In this document: positions 24,882 through 33,414 of the stretch, in pieces | Numbering within the stretch: position 1 is the first letter of the stretch | Layout of the letters: each line of letters starts with the position of its first letter | From: Alistipes sp. | Lineage (GTDB): Bacteria; Bacteroidota; Bacteroidia; Bacteroidales; Rikenellaceae | Reading direction: 5' to 3' | Assembly (NCBI GenBank): GCA_017437045.1 | Contig: JAFSBY010000019.1 | Location: forward strand, 1-64,000 | Length of the DNA: 64,000 nt | Program-made: the position numbers and the translations under genes | Notes under the pieces: model-generated | Told to the model about the DNA's origin: nothing | The model's database searches: none | The model's input: the letters and a program-made list of their open reading frames with translations, nothing else

Positions 24882-25154
24882 ATGGCTTATTTAACAGCAG
24901 AGAAAAAGCAGGAGCTTTTCGGTCAGTACGGCAAGTCTAACACGGATACGGGTTCGCCCGAGAGCCAGATTGCCTTGTTTTCGTACCGTATTGCCCACCT
25001 TACCGAGCACCTCAAGAGCAACCGTCACGACTTCGGTACGCAGCGCGCTATGTTGCGTATGATCGGTAAGCGTCGCCAGTTGCTGGAGTACCTCAAGGAG
25101 GTGGACATCGAGCGTTATCGCGCTATCGTGAAGAAGCTCAACCTCCGCAAGTAA
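24882..25154 (+). CDS. rpsO: 30S ribosomal protein S15
   Basis: A 90-aa primary 16S rRNA-binding protein of the 30S platform. Conserved signatures are NTDTGSPESQIALFSYRI, LTEHLKSNRHDFGTQRAM and the C-terminal KRRQLLEYLKEVDIERYR. Length is exactly typical. It is followed 98 bases later by pnp, the classic rpsO-pnp pairing, with a long hairpin between them. Confidence 0.98.
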   Translation: MAYLTAEKKQELFGQYGKSNTDTGSPESQIALFSYRIAHLTEHLKSNRHDFGTQRAMLRMIGKRRQLLEYLKEVDIERYRAIVKKLNLRK

Positions 25155-25167
25155 TCCGCAGAGGGAG

Positions 25168-25205
25168 AAATGAGGGCAATTCCCGAAGTGGGGTTGCCTT
25201 CATTT
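25168..25205 (+). promoter_or_regulatory. rpsO-pnp intercistronic hairpin
   Basis: A 12-bp stem AAATGAGGGCAA / TTGCCTTCATTT with one G-U pair and a 14-base loop containing CCC/GGG that can pair further. It may be a terminator, attenuator or RNase III-type processing site; in E. coli a hairpin at this position is the site of pnp autoregulation. Confidence 0.6.
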
Positions 25206-25252
25206 TCGTAAAGAAATCAATGATTTACACATTATAAGAGGAAAAAACGAAA

Positions 25253-27457
25253 ATGGAAGAAAAGAAGCTGTACAATGCTGTCCGTAAGGAGATTACGCTG
25301 GCCGATGGTCGCGTGATCGAGATCGAAACGGGCAAGCTGGCCAAGCAGGCCGACGGTTCGGTTGTCGTCAAGATGGGCGGCACGATGCTGCTCGGTACGG
25401 TGGTGGCCGCCAAAGATGCCAAACCCGACACGGATTTCATGCCGTTGCAGGTTGAGTACAAAGAGAAGTATGCCTCCTGCGGTCGCTACCCGGGTGGCTT
25501 TATGAAGCGTGAGGGTAAGGCTAACGATGCCGAGGTGCTGACGGCCCGTCTGATCGACCGCGCCCTGCGCCCCCTGTTCCCGTCGGATTATCACGCCGAG
25601 GTTTATGTTACGGTGAACCTGATCTCGGCCGAGAAGGATATTCAGCCCGATGCGTTGGCCGGTTTGGCCGCTTCGGCTGCCCTGGCTGTATCGGACATTC
25701 CGTTCGGTGGCCCGATCTCGGAGGTGCGCGTCGTTCGTAAGAATGGCGAGTATGCCATCAACCCGGGCTTCTCGGAGATGGCCGAGTGCGATCTCGACAT
25801 CATGGTCGGTGGTACGATCGACAACATCCTGATGGTCGAGGGTGAGATGAAGGAGGTATCGGAGGAGGTTATGCTCGGTGCCATCAAGTTCGCTCACGAG
25901 GAGATCAAGAAGCACTGCGCCGTGCAGATCGAGCTGATGAAGGAGCTGGGTAAGGACGTGAAGCGTGAGTATTGCCACGAGGTTAATGACGAGGAGTTGC
26001 GTCAGACGATCATCACGGAGCTCTACGACAAGGCTTATGCCATTGCTACGAGCGGCACGATGAAGCACGAGCGCGAGGAGCTGTTCAACAACCTCGAGGC
26101 CGAGTTCGCTGCCCGTTATACGGAGGAGGAGCTCGAGGAGAAGGCTCCGCTGATCCACAAATATTTCCACGACGATGTACAGAAGAAGGCCATGCGCAAC
26201 ATGATCCTCGATGAGGGTAAGCGTCTCGATGGTCGTAAGACCGACGAGATCCGCCCGATCTGGTGCGAGGTGGGCTACCTGCCCTGCGCACACGGCTCGG
26301 CCATCTTTACGCGTGGTGAGACGCAGTCGCTGACGACCGTTACGCTCGGTACGAAGCTCGATGAGAAGGTCAAGGACGAGGTGCTCGTACAGGGTACCGA
26401 GCAGTTCGTGCTGCACTACAACTTCCCGCCCTTCTCGACCGGCGAGGCAAAGGCCGCACGTGGTCTGTCGCGTCGTGAGATCGGTCACGGCCACCTGGCA
26501 TGGCGTGCCCTGAAGCCGATGATTCCGCTGGGCGAGGAGAATCCCTACGCTGTACGCGTTGTGTCGGATATTCTGGAGTCGAACGGTTCGTCGTCGATGG
26601 CTACCGTATGTGCCGGTACGTTGGCACTGATGGATGCCGGTGTGAAGATCAAGAAGCCCGTTTCGGGTATCGCTATGGGTCTGATCTCGGATTCGGCTAC
26701 GGGCAAATGGGCCGTGTTGTCGGATATTCTGGGTGATGAGGACCACCTGGGTGACATGGACTTCAAGGTGACGGGTACGGCCGATGGTATCACGGCTACG
26801 CAGATGGATATCAAGGTCGATGGTCTGTCGTACGAGGTGCTGGCAGCAGCTTTGGAGCAGGCTCGCAAGGGTCGTCTGCACATCTTGGGCAAGATCACCG
26901 AGACGATTGCCGAGCCGCGTGAGGATTACCGTCCGTTCGTGCCGCGCATCGTACAGATTACGATCCCGCAGGATATGATCGGTGCTGTGATCGGCCCCGG
27001 TGGTAAGGTGATCCAGGATATTCAGAAGACGACCAACACGACCATCACCATTACGGAGGTGGACGAGAAGGGTATCGTGGATATCTTCGGTGTGGACAAG
27101 GAGGCGCTCGATGGCGCTCTGAACCGCATCAAGGCCATTGTTGCCATCCCCGAGGTGGGTGAGACCTACCACGGTAAGATCCGCTCGATTGTTGCCTTCG
27201 GTGCCTTCGTAGAGATCATGCCGGGCAAGGATGCCCTGCTGCACATCTCGGAGATCGACTACAAGCGTTTCGAGACGATGGAGGAGACGGGTCTGAAGGA
27301 GGGCGATGAGATCGACGTGAAGCTCATCGGCATCGACGAGAAGACCGGCAAGCTGCGTCTGTCGCGTAAAGTGCTGCTGCCGAAGCCCGAGGGCTATGTG
27401 GAGCGTGAGCGTCGTCCTCGTCCGGAGCGTCGTCCCCGCCCCGAGCGCAAGGAGTAA
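25253..27457 (+). CDS. pnp: Polynucleotide phosphorylase
   Basis: A 734-aa trimeric 3'-5' exoribonuclease that degrades RNA phosphorolytically. It has two RNase PH domains (residues about 5-220 and 315-545), with the active second domain marked by [15 protein letters not shown] and [17 protein letters not shown]. An all-helical linker separates them. A KH domain follows ([20 protein letters not shown]), then S1 ([20 protein letters not shown]). The end is an Arg/Pro/Glu tail ([12 protein letters not shown]), likely flexible and RNA- or protein-binding. Codon use is strongly biased towards that of highly expressed genes. Confidence 0.98.
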   Translation: MEEKKLYNAVRKEITLADGRVIEIETGKLAKQADGSVVVKMGGTMLLGTVVAAKDAKPDTDFMPLQVEYKEKYASCGRYPGGFMKREGKANDAEVLTARLIDRALRPLFPSDYHAEVYVTVNLISAEKDIQPDALAGLAASAALAVSDIPFGGPISEVRVVRKNGEYAINPGFSEMAECDLDIMVGGTIDNILMVEGEMKEVSEEVMLGAIKFAHEEIKKHCAVQIELMKELGKDVKREYCHEVNDEELRQTIITELYDKAYAIATSGTMKHEREELFNNLEAEFAARYTEEELEEKAPLIHKYFHDDVQKKAMRNMILDEGKRLDGRKTDEIRPIWCEVGYLPCAHGSAIFTRGETQSLTTVTLGTKLDEKVKDEVLVQGTEQFVLHYNFPPFSTGEAKAARGLSRREIGHGHLAWRALKPMIPLGEENPYAVRVVSDILESNGSSSMATVCAGTLALMDAGVKIKKPVSGIAMGLISDSATGKWAVLSDILGDEDHLGDMDFKVTGTADGITATQMDIKVDGLSYEVLAAALEQARKGRLHILGKITETIAEPREDYRPFVPRIVQITIPQDMIGAVIGPGGKVIQDIQKTTNTTITITEVDEKGIVDIFGVDKEALDGALNRIKAIVAIPEVGETYHGKIRSIVAFGAFVEIMPGKDALLHISEIDYKRFETMEETGLKEGDEIDVKLIGIDEKTGKLRLSRKVLLPKPEGYVERERRPRPERRPRPERKE

Positions 27458-27513
27458 GACGCAGAAAGGTGCGAAAATTTAGACCAAAGAGAGAAAAATA
27501 TCGCAACTTTCAG

Positions 27514-27563
27514 GTCTCAATAGTGGCAAATGGTGAAAATTTAATTATATTTGCAATTGAGAC
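27514..27563 (+). promoter_or_regulatory. Promoter of the OmpA/TPR lipoprotein with flanking inverted repeat
   Basis: The -7 box TATATTTG is at 27546-27553. An 8-bp inverted repeat GTCTCAAT (27514-27521) and ATTGAGAC (27556-27563) brackets the promoter from about -33 to about +5, as an operator pair might. Confidence 0.5.
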
Positions 27564-27609
27564 TTATTAAAAACAGGAAAAACAAACAATATTTTTAATT
27601 TTAGCTGCT

Positions 27610-29337
27610 ATGAAAAACTTTATGAAACTGAGCTTCGTGCTCGTGGCTGCTGCGCTCCTCTCGAGCTGCAACTGCTTCAAGAAGATGGCAAAGAATCAGG
27701 ATGAGGTGAAGGTAACCGCTACGCCCGAGATTCTGGTGCTGAACAACGGTTCGATCGACGTTGACATCAACGTACAGTTCCCCGTTGAGTATTTCAACAA
27801 GAAGGCGATCCTGAAGGTTACGCCGGTGATCGTGTTCGAGGGTGGTGAGGTTGCTGCCGAGACGAAGTATTTCCAGGGCTCGAAGGTTGACGAGAACTAC
27901 ACGGTGGTAGATGCTACGATGGGTGGTAACTACTCGATGCAGGTATCGTTCCCCTATGATCCCCGCATGGATCAGTGCGAGCTTCAGCTGCGCGCCGAGA
28001 TCAAGTGCCCGAAGGGCCCGTGCAAGGAGTTTACGCTCGTAAACCTGAACAACGGTGCCGTTCCGACCAAGGAGCAGGCTGCTGTGCTGGCTGGCGAGGA
28101 TGCTGCTGCTAAGGCTGCCATCGCTAAGGAGTTCGGTCTGACGATCGCTTACGGTCTGAACACGCTGCAGAAGGATATCAAGTTCGGTGACCTGATGGAG
28201 GATAAGGCCAACAACTACAAGCGCGTAACGACGACGGTGAACAAGACCGATCTGCTCTACGCTATCAACTCGTCGCGCGTAACGAAGAAGAACGAGAAGG
28301 CTGCTAACCTGGGTGAGTTCAAGGCTGACGTTGACGGTAAGCTGAACAACGACCGTGCTACGCAGAACATCGCTGTGAAGGGTTATGCTTCGCCCGATGG
28401 TCCGGAGAAGTTCAACGATAAGCTCTCGAAGGCTCGTAGCGAGTCGTCGCAGAAGGTTGTTGCCAAGCTGCTGGCTGAGACCGGTCTGGAGATCGACGCT
28501 GCTGCTTACGGTGAGGACTGGGACGGCTTCAAGGAGTTGGTTGAGCAGTCGAACATCAAGGACAAGAACCTCATTCTCCAGGTGCTGAGCCTCTACAACT
28601 CGCCCGCAGAGCGTGAGGCTGAGATCAAGAACCTCTCGTCGGTTTACGGTGAGCTGAAGGAGGATATCCTTCCCGAGCTGCGTCGTGCACAGATCGTGAA
28701 CAGCACGGATCTGCAGGGTAAGACCGATGCCGAGATCCTGGCTGGTGTGAAGAGCGGTGATCTGACCGTTGAGGAGTATCTGTTTGCTGCCGAGTCGCTG
28801 GCAAAGAACGCTGAGGAGCAGGCTGCTATCCTGGCTGCTGCTGCCAAGAAGTACAACAACGACGCTCGCGTATGGAACAACCTGGGTGTTGCTCTGACCA
28901 AGTGTGGTGAGCCCGCTGCTGCGCTGAAGGCTTTCGAGCAGGCTGCAAAGCATGATTCGTCGAGCGAGCTGAACAAGAACCTGATGCTGGCTAACCTGGC
29001 TAACGGCAAGACGGCTGAGGCCAAGAAGTATGCTGCAGGTGCTGACGCTGAGGCTAAGGCTGCTCTGGCTGCTGCCGAGGGTAACTACAAGGCTGCTGCT
29101 GCCCAGATGGAGGGTTACAACGCCGCTATCGTTGCCTACATGAACAACGACCTGGCTGCTGCCAAGAAGGCTATCGCCAAGGAGACGACGGCTGATGCTG
29201 ACTACCTGCGTGCTGTAATCGCTGCCAAGGAGGGTGACGTTGCTACGGCAAAGGCACAGCTCAAGAGCGCAACGGCTAAGAATCCGGAGCTGGCCAAGAA
29301 GGCTGCTAAGGATGTCCTGCTGAAGAACATTCAGTAA
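27610..29337 (+). CDS. Abundant OmpA-like/TPR outer-membrane lipoprotein
   Basis: A 575-aa lipoprotein with lipobox LLSSC (Cys20). After a beta-rich N-terminal region (about 30-200), an OmpA-like segment is seen near residues 240-300: IAVKGYASPDGPEKFNDKL, then KARSESSQKVVAKLL, which in this group binds peptidoglycan or forms a related fold. From about 380 to the end are TPR-like helical repeats (DARVWNNLGVALTKCGEPAA, LKAFEQAAKHDSS) that become Ala/Lys-rich. Codon choice is extreme (AAG, CTG, GCT, GAG), indicating one of the most abundant proteins in the window. The function is probably envelope anchoring or scaffold; it has no close named homologue that I can assert. Confidence 0.75.
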   Translation: MKNFMKLSFVLVAAALLSSCNCFKKMAKNQDEVKVTATPEILVLNNGSIDVDINVQFPVEYFNKKAILKVTPVIVFEGGEVAAETKYFQGSKVDENYTVVDATMGGNYSMQVSFPYDPRMDQCELQLRAEIKCPKGPCKEFTLVNLNNGAVPTKEQAAVLAGEDAAAKAAIAKEFGLTIAYGLNTLQKDIKFGDLMEDKANNYKRVTTTVNKTDLLYAINSSRVTKKNEKAANLGEFKADVDGKLNNDRATQNIAVKGYASPDGPEKFNDKLSKARSESSQKVVAKLLAETGLEIDAAAYGEDWDGFKELVEQSNIKDKNLILQVLSLYNSPAEREAEIKNLSSVYGELKEDILPELRRAQIVNSTDLQGKTDAEILAGVKSGDLTVEEYLFAAESLAKNAEEQAAILAAAAKKYNNDARVWNNLGVALTKCGEPAAALKAFEQAAKHDSSSELNKNLMLANLANGKTAEAKKYAAGADAEAKAALAAAEGNYKAAAAQMEGYNAAIVAYMNNDLAAAKKAIAKETTADADYLRAVIAAKEGDVATAKAQLKSATAKNPELAKKAAKDVLLKNIQ

Positions 29338-29379
29338 TTGAATGCCGGCAAAGGGAGGGCGTGAAGCTCTCATCCACAA

Positions 29380-29407
29380 AAAGGGAGGTTTCGGCCTCCC
29401 TTTTTTT
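29380..29407 (+). terminator. Rho-independent terminator after the OmpA/TPR gene
   Basis: Stem AAAGGGAGG / CCTCCCTTT, loop TTTCGG, followed by a T7 tract (29401-29407). Confidence 0.9.
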
Positions 29408-29440
29408 GCTTTTAATGCATCAATATTGCAGAAAAATACC

Positions 29441-29448
29441 TATATTTG
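29441..29448 (+). promoter_or_regulatory. Promoter -7 box of deoC
   Basis: TATATTTG, exact consensus. Its position rules out the more upstream starts for deoC. Confidence 0.62.
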
Positions 29449-29471
29449 TGAAAATGCAAAATGTGTCTGGT

Positions 29472-30350
29472 ATGGAATACACCCAACAACTCAACGAATA
29501 CGCTCCGGCATGGACGCCCGAGCAGGTAGATCAAGAGGTGGCCCGCATCAAAGAGGTCGCTGCGAAGAATTGCACGACCGAGGTCTATAAGTTCTGCTTT
29601 TCGACCATCGATCTGACGACCCTCTCGTGTAACGACTCGGTGGAGTCGGTGACAGCCTTTGCCGAGAAGGCTGCAGCGTTCTACCATAAATTCCCCCACA
29701 TCCCGAATGTGGCTTCGATCTGTGTCTATCCCTCGTTTGTCGAGACGGTGGGTCTGGCCGTAGATGGCACGCCGATGCGTATTACGAGTGTGTCGGGCGG
29801 TTTCCCCGCATCGCAGACCTTCATGGAGGTCAAAGCCCTCGAGACGGCTATGGCGATCGAGAATGGTGCCGACGAGATCGACATTGTGCTCAATGTCGGC
29901 AAGATGCTCCAGGGTCACTATGACGAGGCGGCCAGTGAGGTGGCTATGTTGGTCGAGGAGTGTGGCGAGGATGTCGTGCTGAAGGTGATCATCGAGTCGG
30001 GAGCCTTGAAGAGCCCCGAGTTGATCCGTGCCGCATCGCTGATCTCGATGTTTGCTGGCGCTGACTTTGTGAAGACCTCGACGGGTAAGATCGACGTGGC
30101 AGCTACGCCCGAGGCGGCTGTAGTGATGTGCCAGGCGATCCGCGACTACTACGAGAAGACAGGCAAGAAGATCGGTTTCAAGGCGGCCGGTGGTGTACGC
30201 ACGGCCGAGGATGCTGCGCTCTACTACACGATCGTCGAGGAGACGCTGGGTAAGGAGTGGCTTACGCCCGATCTGTTCCGTATCGGAGCTTCGTCGGTTG
30301 CCAATAACCTGATCTCGGCCATCGAGGGCGCACCGGTGAAGTATTATTAA
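29472..30350 (+). CDS. deoC: Deoxyribose-phosphate aldolase
   Basis: A 292-aa class I aldolase that splits 2-deoxyribose 5-phosphate into glyceraldehyde 3-phosphate and acetaldehyde in deoxynucleoside salvage. Signatures are FCFSTIDLTTLSCND, VASICVYPSFV, GADEIDIVLNVGKM, VLKVIIESGAL, the Schiff-base lysine in DFVKTSTGK, and GFKAAGGVRT. It is longer than the 220-260-aa bacterial type because of an N-terminal extension. The start at 29472 gives a leader of about 20 bases; an ATG at 29454 is possible if the message is leaderless, and earlier ones lie within the preceding terminator. Confidence 0.95.
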   Translation: MEYTQQLNEYAPAWTPEQVDQEVARIKEVAAKNCTTEVYKFCFSTIDLTTLSCNDSVESVTAFAEKAAAFYHKFPHIPNVASICVYPSFVETVGLAVDGTPMRITSVSGGFPASQTFMEVKALETAMAIENGADEIDIVLNVGKMLQGHYDEAASEVAMLVEECGEDVVLKVIIESGALKSPELIRAASLISMFAGADFVKTSTGKIDVAATPEAAVVMCQAIRDYYEKTGKKIGFKAAGGVRTAEDAALYYTIVEETLGKEWLTPDLFRIGASSVANNLISAIEGAPVKYY

Positions 30351-30373
30351 CATATCGGTGACTTTCAACCAAA

Positions 30374-30412
30374 AAATGGGCTGCTCAACAAGCATTGTTG
30401 AACAGCCCATTT
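30374..30412. terminator. Bidirectional terminator, GGGCTGTCC family
   Basis: A 17-bp stem AAATGGGCTGCTCAACA / TGTTGAACAGCCCATTT with one mismatch and loop AGCAT, between convergent deoC and the S41 protease. Confidence 0.87.
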
Positions 30413-30434
30413 CTCTTTGCAGGGAGCAATCCTC

Positions 30435-32078
30435 TTACTCCTCTTTTTGGCTCTCTTGTAACACCTCGATGGCGCGTGTGGTGACATTGTCCACCGGGTG
30501 AATTTGGTCGTAGAAGGCATTGTCCTCGAGTTTCGTGTTACGCCCGATGTAGGCACGAAGTTGCGCCTCCATCAGCCGACGCGATCGGCGAATATCGCCC
30601 CATGCGGGGGCAACCCCCTGCCGTGCAGCATACTGCACAAAGTCGTTGAAGAGCGTCGTGTCGTTGTCGAGCAGACGGTGCAGATCGTCAAGGCTCTCCA
30701 CGGCATTGAGGGCCTCGCGGTGACGATCGGCATACTCGATCGTGTAGCGGTAGAGGATGTTACGCCCCGAAACCTCCAGGAAATAGGGTGTAAGATCGGT
30801 CGTGTCGGCCGGAATGAATTGGTCGGGCATGATGCCACCACCTCCATAGACTACCTTGCCTCCGGGAGTTACCCGTTTGAGTGAATCGGCAAAGTGGATC
30901 GAGTCGGCCGAGAAGAACTCGTTGTTTTGGTAACGATTCCACAGATCCAACTCATAGTTTTCGTCATCACCCACCGTATAGGGCTTTTGGATCGAACGTC
31001 CCGTCGGCGTGAAGTAGCGGGCGATGGTCAGCCGCAGGGCCGATCCGTCGGGGTAGGGGATTTGGCGTTGCACCAACCCCTTGCCGAACGAGCGGCGACC
31101 GATGATCGTGCCGCGGTCGTTGTCTTGAAGCGCACCGGCCAAAATCTCACTCGACGAGGCACTATACTCGTCAATGAGGACCACGACCTCCATATCCTGC
31201 GCCGTACCCGAGCCGTCGGCATAGTCGCGCAGCTGCTGCTTGTGGCGATCTTCGGTATAGACAATGAGTTGATTTTTGTGCAGGAACTCATTGGCGATCA
31301 GGATCGCCTGGTCGAGATAGCCTCCCGAATTGCCACGCAGGTCGAAGATGATGCGATCGACCCCGGCAGCACGCAGCTTGAGCAGGGCGAGGAGCAACTC
31401 TTGGTGGGAGGTGCGGGCAAACTGCCCCAATTTGATGTAGCCAATCCCCTCGGTAATCTCAAACGACGCCTCGATGCTCTTGATCGGAATCGCTCCGCGA
31501 ACCACTTCGACCTCGACCAACTCGTCGATGTGCTGTCGCTCCAGCCCCAGACGTACCGTCGTGCCGCGCGGACCACGCAACTGCTTGACGATGTTGTTTT
31601 GGGGAATCTTCTTGCCGGCCACAAGCGAGTCGTTGATCTCGATGATGCGGTCTCCGGCCTTGATGCCCGCCTTGTCGCTCGGCCCCTGGGGGATCACATT
31701 GAGGACAATGACCGTGTCGGTGGCCATGTTGAAGACCACGCCGATGCCGTCAAACTCCCCCTCGAGCGGTTCGTTCAGCTCGGCCATCTCGGCCGCCGGG
31801 ATATAGACCGAGTGGGGATCCAGCTCCTTCATCAGGTGCGGAAGAACCCGTTCGGCGAGCGTATCGACCGAGATCGAATCGACATATTCCCGCTGAATGA
31901 GGGTGAGCGTATAGCTCAACTTATTTTGGGTGCCGACCATCTGTTGCAGCAGGCCTTGCAGTTGCGAGGTGCTGTTGGTGCGACCCAGGTAGTTGCCAAA
32001 GAGGATACCGCCAACGATGCCTGCTGCAAGCAGCAACGGGAGCAGGATGGCGCGCATCCGATTGCGATAGTTTGCCAT
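30435..32078 (-). CDS. S41 carboxy-terminal processing protease (CtpA/Prc type)
   Basis: A 547-aa membrane-anchored periplasmic protease with an uncleaved N-terminal TM anchor (about 10-30). A PDZ domain spans about residues 95-180 (EFDGIGVVFNMAT, GIKAGDRIIEIND). The S41 core carries RIIFDLRGNSGGYLDQA, nucleophile S308 in EYSASSSEILAG, and the general-base lysine K333 in GRRSFGKGLVQ; the 25-residue spacing matches CtpA. A C-terminal helical region of about 150 residues follows. It should trim or degrade envelope proteins. It overlaps the stop of the upstream DUF3078 gene by one base (TAATG). Confidence 0.95.
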   Translation of the reverse strand: MANYRNRMRAILLPLLLAAGIVGGILFGNYLGRTNSTSQLQGLLQQMVGTQNKLSYTLTLIQREYVDSISVDTLAERVLPHLMKELDPHSVYIPAAEMAELNEPLEGEFDGIGVVFNMATDTVIVLNVIPQGPSDKAGIKAGDRIIEINDSLVAGKKIPQNNIVKQLRGPRGTTVRLGLERQHIDELVEVEVVRGAIPIKSIEASFEITEGIGYIKLGQFARTSHQELLLALLKLRAAGVDRIIFDLRGNSGGYLDQAILIANEFLHKNQLIVYTEDRHKQQLRDYADGSGTAQDMEVVVLIDEYSASSSEILAGALQDNDRGTIIGRRSFGKGLVQRQIPYPDGSALRLTIARYFTPTGRSIQKPYTVGDDENYELDLWNRYQNNEFFSADSIHFADSLKRVTPGGKVVYGGGGIMPDQFIPADTTDLTPYFLEVSGRNILYRYTIEYADRHREALNAVESLDDLHRLLDNDTTLFNDFVQYAARQGVAPAWGDIRRSRRLMEAQLRAYIGRNTKLEDNAFYDQIHPVDNVTTRAIEVLQESQKEE

Positions 32079-33274
32079 TACTTATTCTTAAAGGTATAGG
32101 CCACACCGACACTCAAGAAGGTCTTGGTCTGGATGTGGGTGCTTTGTGCACGGTTGTAGTAGAGCTGGAAGTTGATGGTCGTCGTCAGCAGCTTGGTAGC
32201 CTTGATCTCGACCGTGTTCTCCCAACGCACCGTGGGGTGAATCTGGGCATGGGGTTTATCCTTGATATTTCCGTTGTTAGCCTCCCACTCGCGCAGGGCA
32301 TCCCGATAATCGCCATAGTTGTTGATGCGGTTGTCGAGCGCGGCGTTGGTGATCCAGCCCCAGAACGAGTAGAGCGTAGTGCGGTAGCGCAGGTATTTCG
32401 TCGGTCCGAAGGTGCGGTCGTAGTCGATCTGGATCGACGAACCACCCTCGTATTTGGCACTCTTGTCGGGGTCTTCGATACCATAGGCGTAGGCCTTCTT
32501 GATGCGATTGCCCTCCGTGTCATACTGTTCGCAACGAATCCAGTCGTTCGTGGCGTAGGTGGCACTGAGCGCAATCGGCGAGAGCTCGACCTTGAAGGGC
32601 CACTTCTCGAAGGGGCTGTGGAACTTAACACCGACCGACAGATCGAGGTAACCCGGGGTCATGAAGGAGCTCTTGAGGTCTTTGTGCTCCTGCTCGGTAC
32701 GCGAAACGTAACCCTTGGCCAGCTGGCTGCGGAACTTGACACTACCACCATAGGCCCAGTTTTTGGCCATCTTCCACGACGGAGCGATGTAGAGATAGAA
32801 CTCATCCTGATTCTTGAACCAGATGCCTTCGCGGTCGATGACCTCTTGCCCGTTTTCGTCCACACCGCGCGTCTCGACCTTCATGCGGTTGTAGCCAAAC
32901 TTGCCCTCGAACTTGGTTTCGATCGAGAAGCGATCTTTGGTGAATACATGCTGGAAAAAGACGTTGGCCGTGGTGGCGATCGAGTTATCACCGCCCGACA
33001 CATCGACCCAGGGGTCGTTGTATTGGGTCAGCGTGGCCATCACACCGGTGGTCAGCTCGAGCGTGTTGCGCTCCTTGCGGATGGCGGCACGCTCAGCCTT
33101 GTAGCGGGCCAGACTGAAGTATTCGGTCGAGGTGTCGCTACGTTTCATCGTGTCTCGGAAGGAGATCGTCTCCTCTTTGGTTTCGACCTTGTCGATGGTG
33201 ATCTGTGCGGTTGCCGGAGTAGCCATACAGAGCCCTACCAAGGCAATTATCGCGCAAAAAAGTTGTCTCTTCAT
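32078..33274 (-). CDS. DUF3078 outer-membrane protein
   Basis: A 398-aa exported protein (signal peptide 1-23, ending ATPATAQ). The rest consists of alternating amphipathic beta strands with aromatic residues (FSIETKFEGKFGYNRM, EFYLYIAPSWKMAKNWAYGG, LSVGVKFHSPFEK, TVEIKATKLLTTTINFQLYY) and the final strand LSVGVAYTF, a classic outer-membrane barrel end. This matches the DUF3078 family of Bacteroidetes, whose role is unknown. It is transcribed from its own promoter and is translationally coupled to the S41 protease, which may process its partners. Confidence 0.84.
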   Translation of the reverse strand: MKRQLFCAIIALVGLCMATPATAQITIDKVETKEETISFRDTMKRSDTSTEYFSLARYKAERAAIRKERNTLELTTGVMATLTQYNDPWVDVSGGDNSIATTANVFFQHVFTKDRFSIETKFEGKFGYNRMKVETRGVDENGQEVIDREGIWFKNQDEFYLYIAPSWKMAKNWAYGGSVKFRSQLAKGYVSRTEQEHKDLKSSFMTPGYLDLSVGVKFHSPFEKWPFKVELSPIALSATYATNDWIRCEQYDTEGNRIKKAYAYGIEDPDKSAKYEGGSSIQIDYDRTFGPTKYLRYRTTLYSFWGWITNAALDNRINNYGDYRDALREWEANNGNIKDKPHAQIHPTVRWENTVEIKATKLLTTTINFQLYYNRAQSTHIQTKTFLSVGVAYTFKNK

Positions 33275-33308
33275 GAAAAAATCGGGTGTTTGGTATTCAA
33301 TTAAGATG

Positions 33309-33316
33309 CAAAGGTA
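33309..33316 (-). promoter_or_regulatory. Promoter -7 box of the DUF3078-protease operon
   Basis: Minus-strand TACCTTTG, exact consensus, 34 bases before the start. Confidence 0.65.
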
Positions 33317-33414
33317 CGAAAAGCGAATGAGAAAAGCGAACCGAATAGCAAAAAACGAACCGCCACACCTATTCGTGCAGCGGTTCTTCGGTTATTGTCT
33401 ACCCTCGGAGGGGA

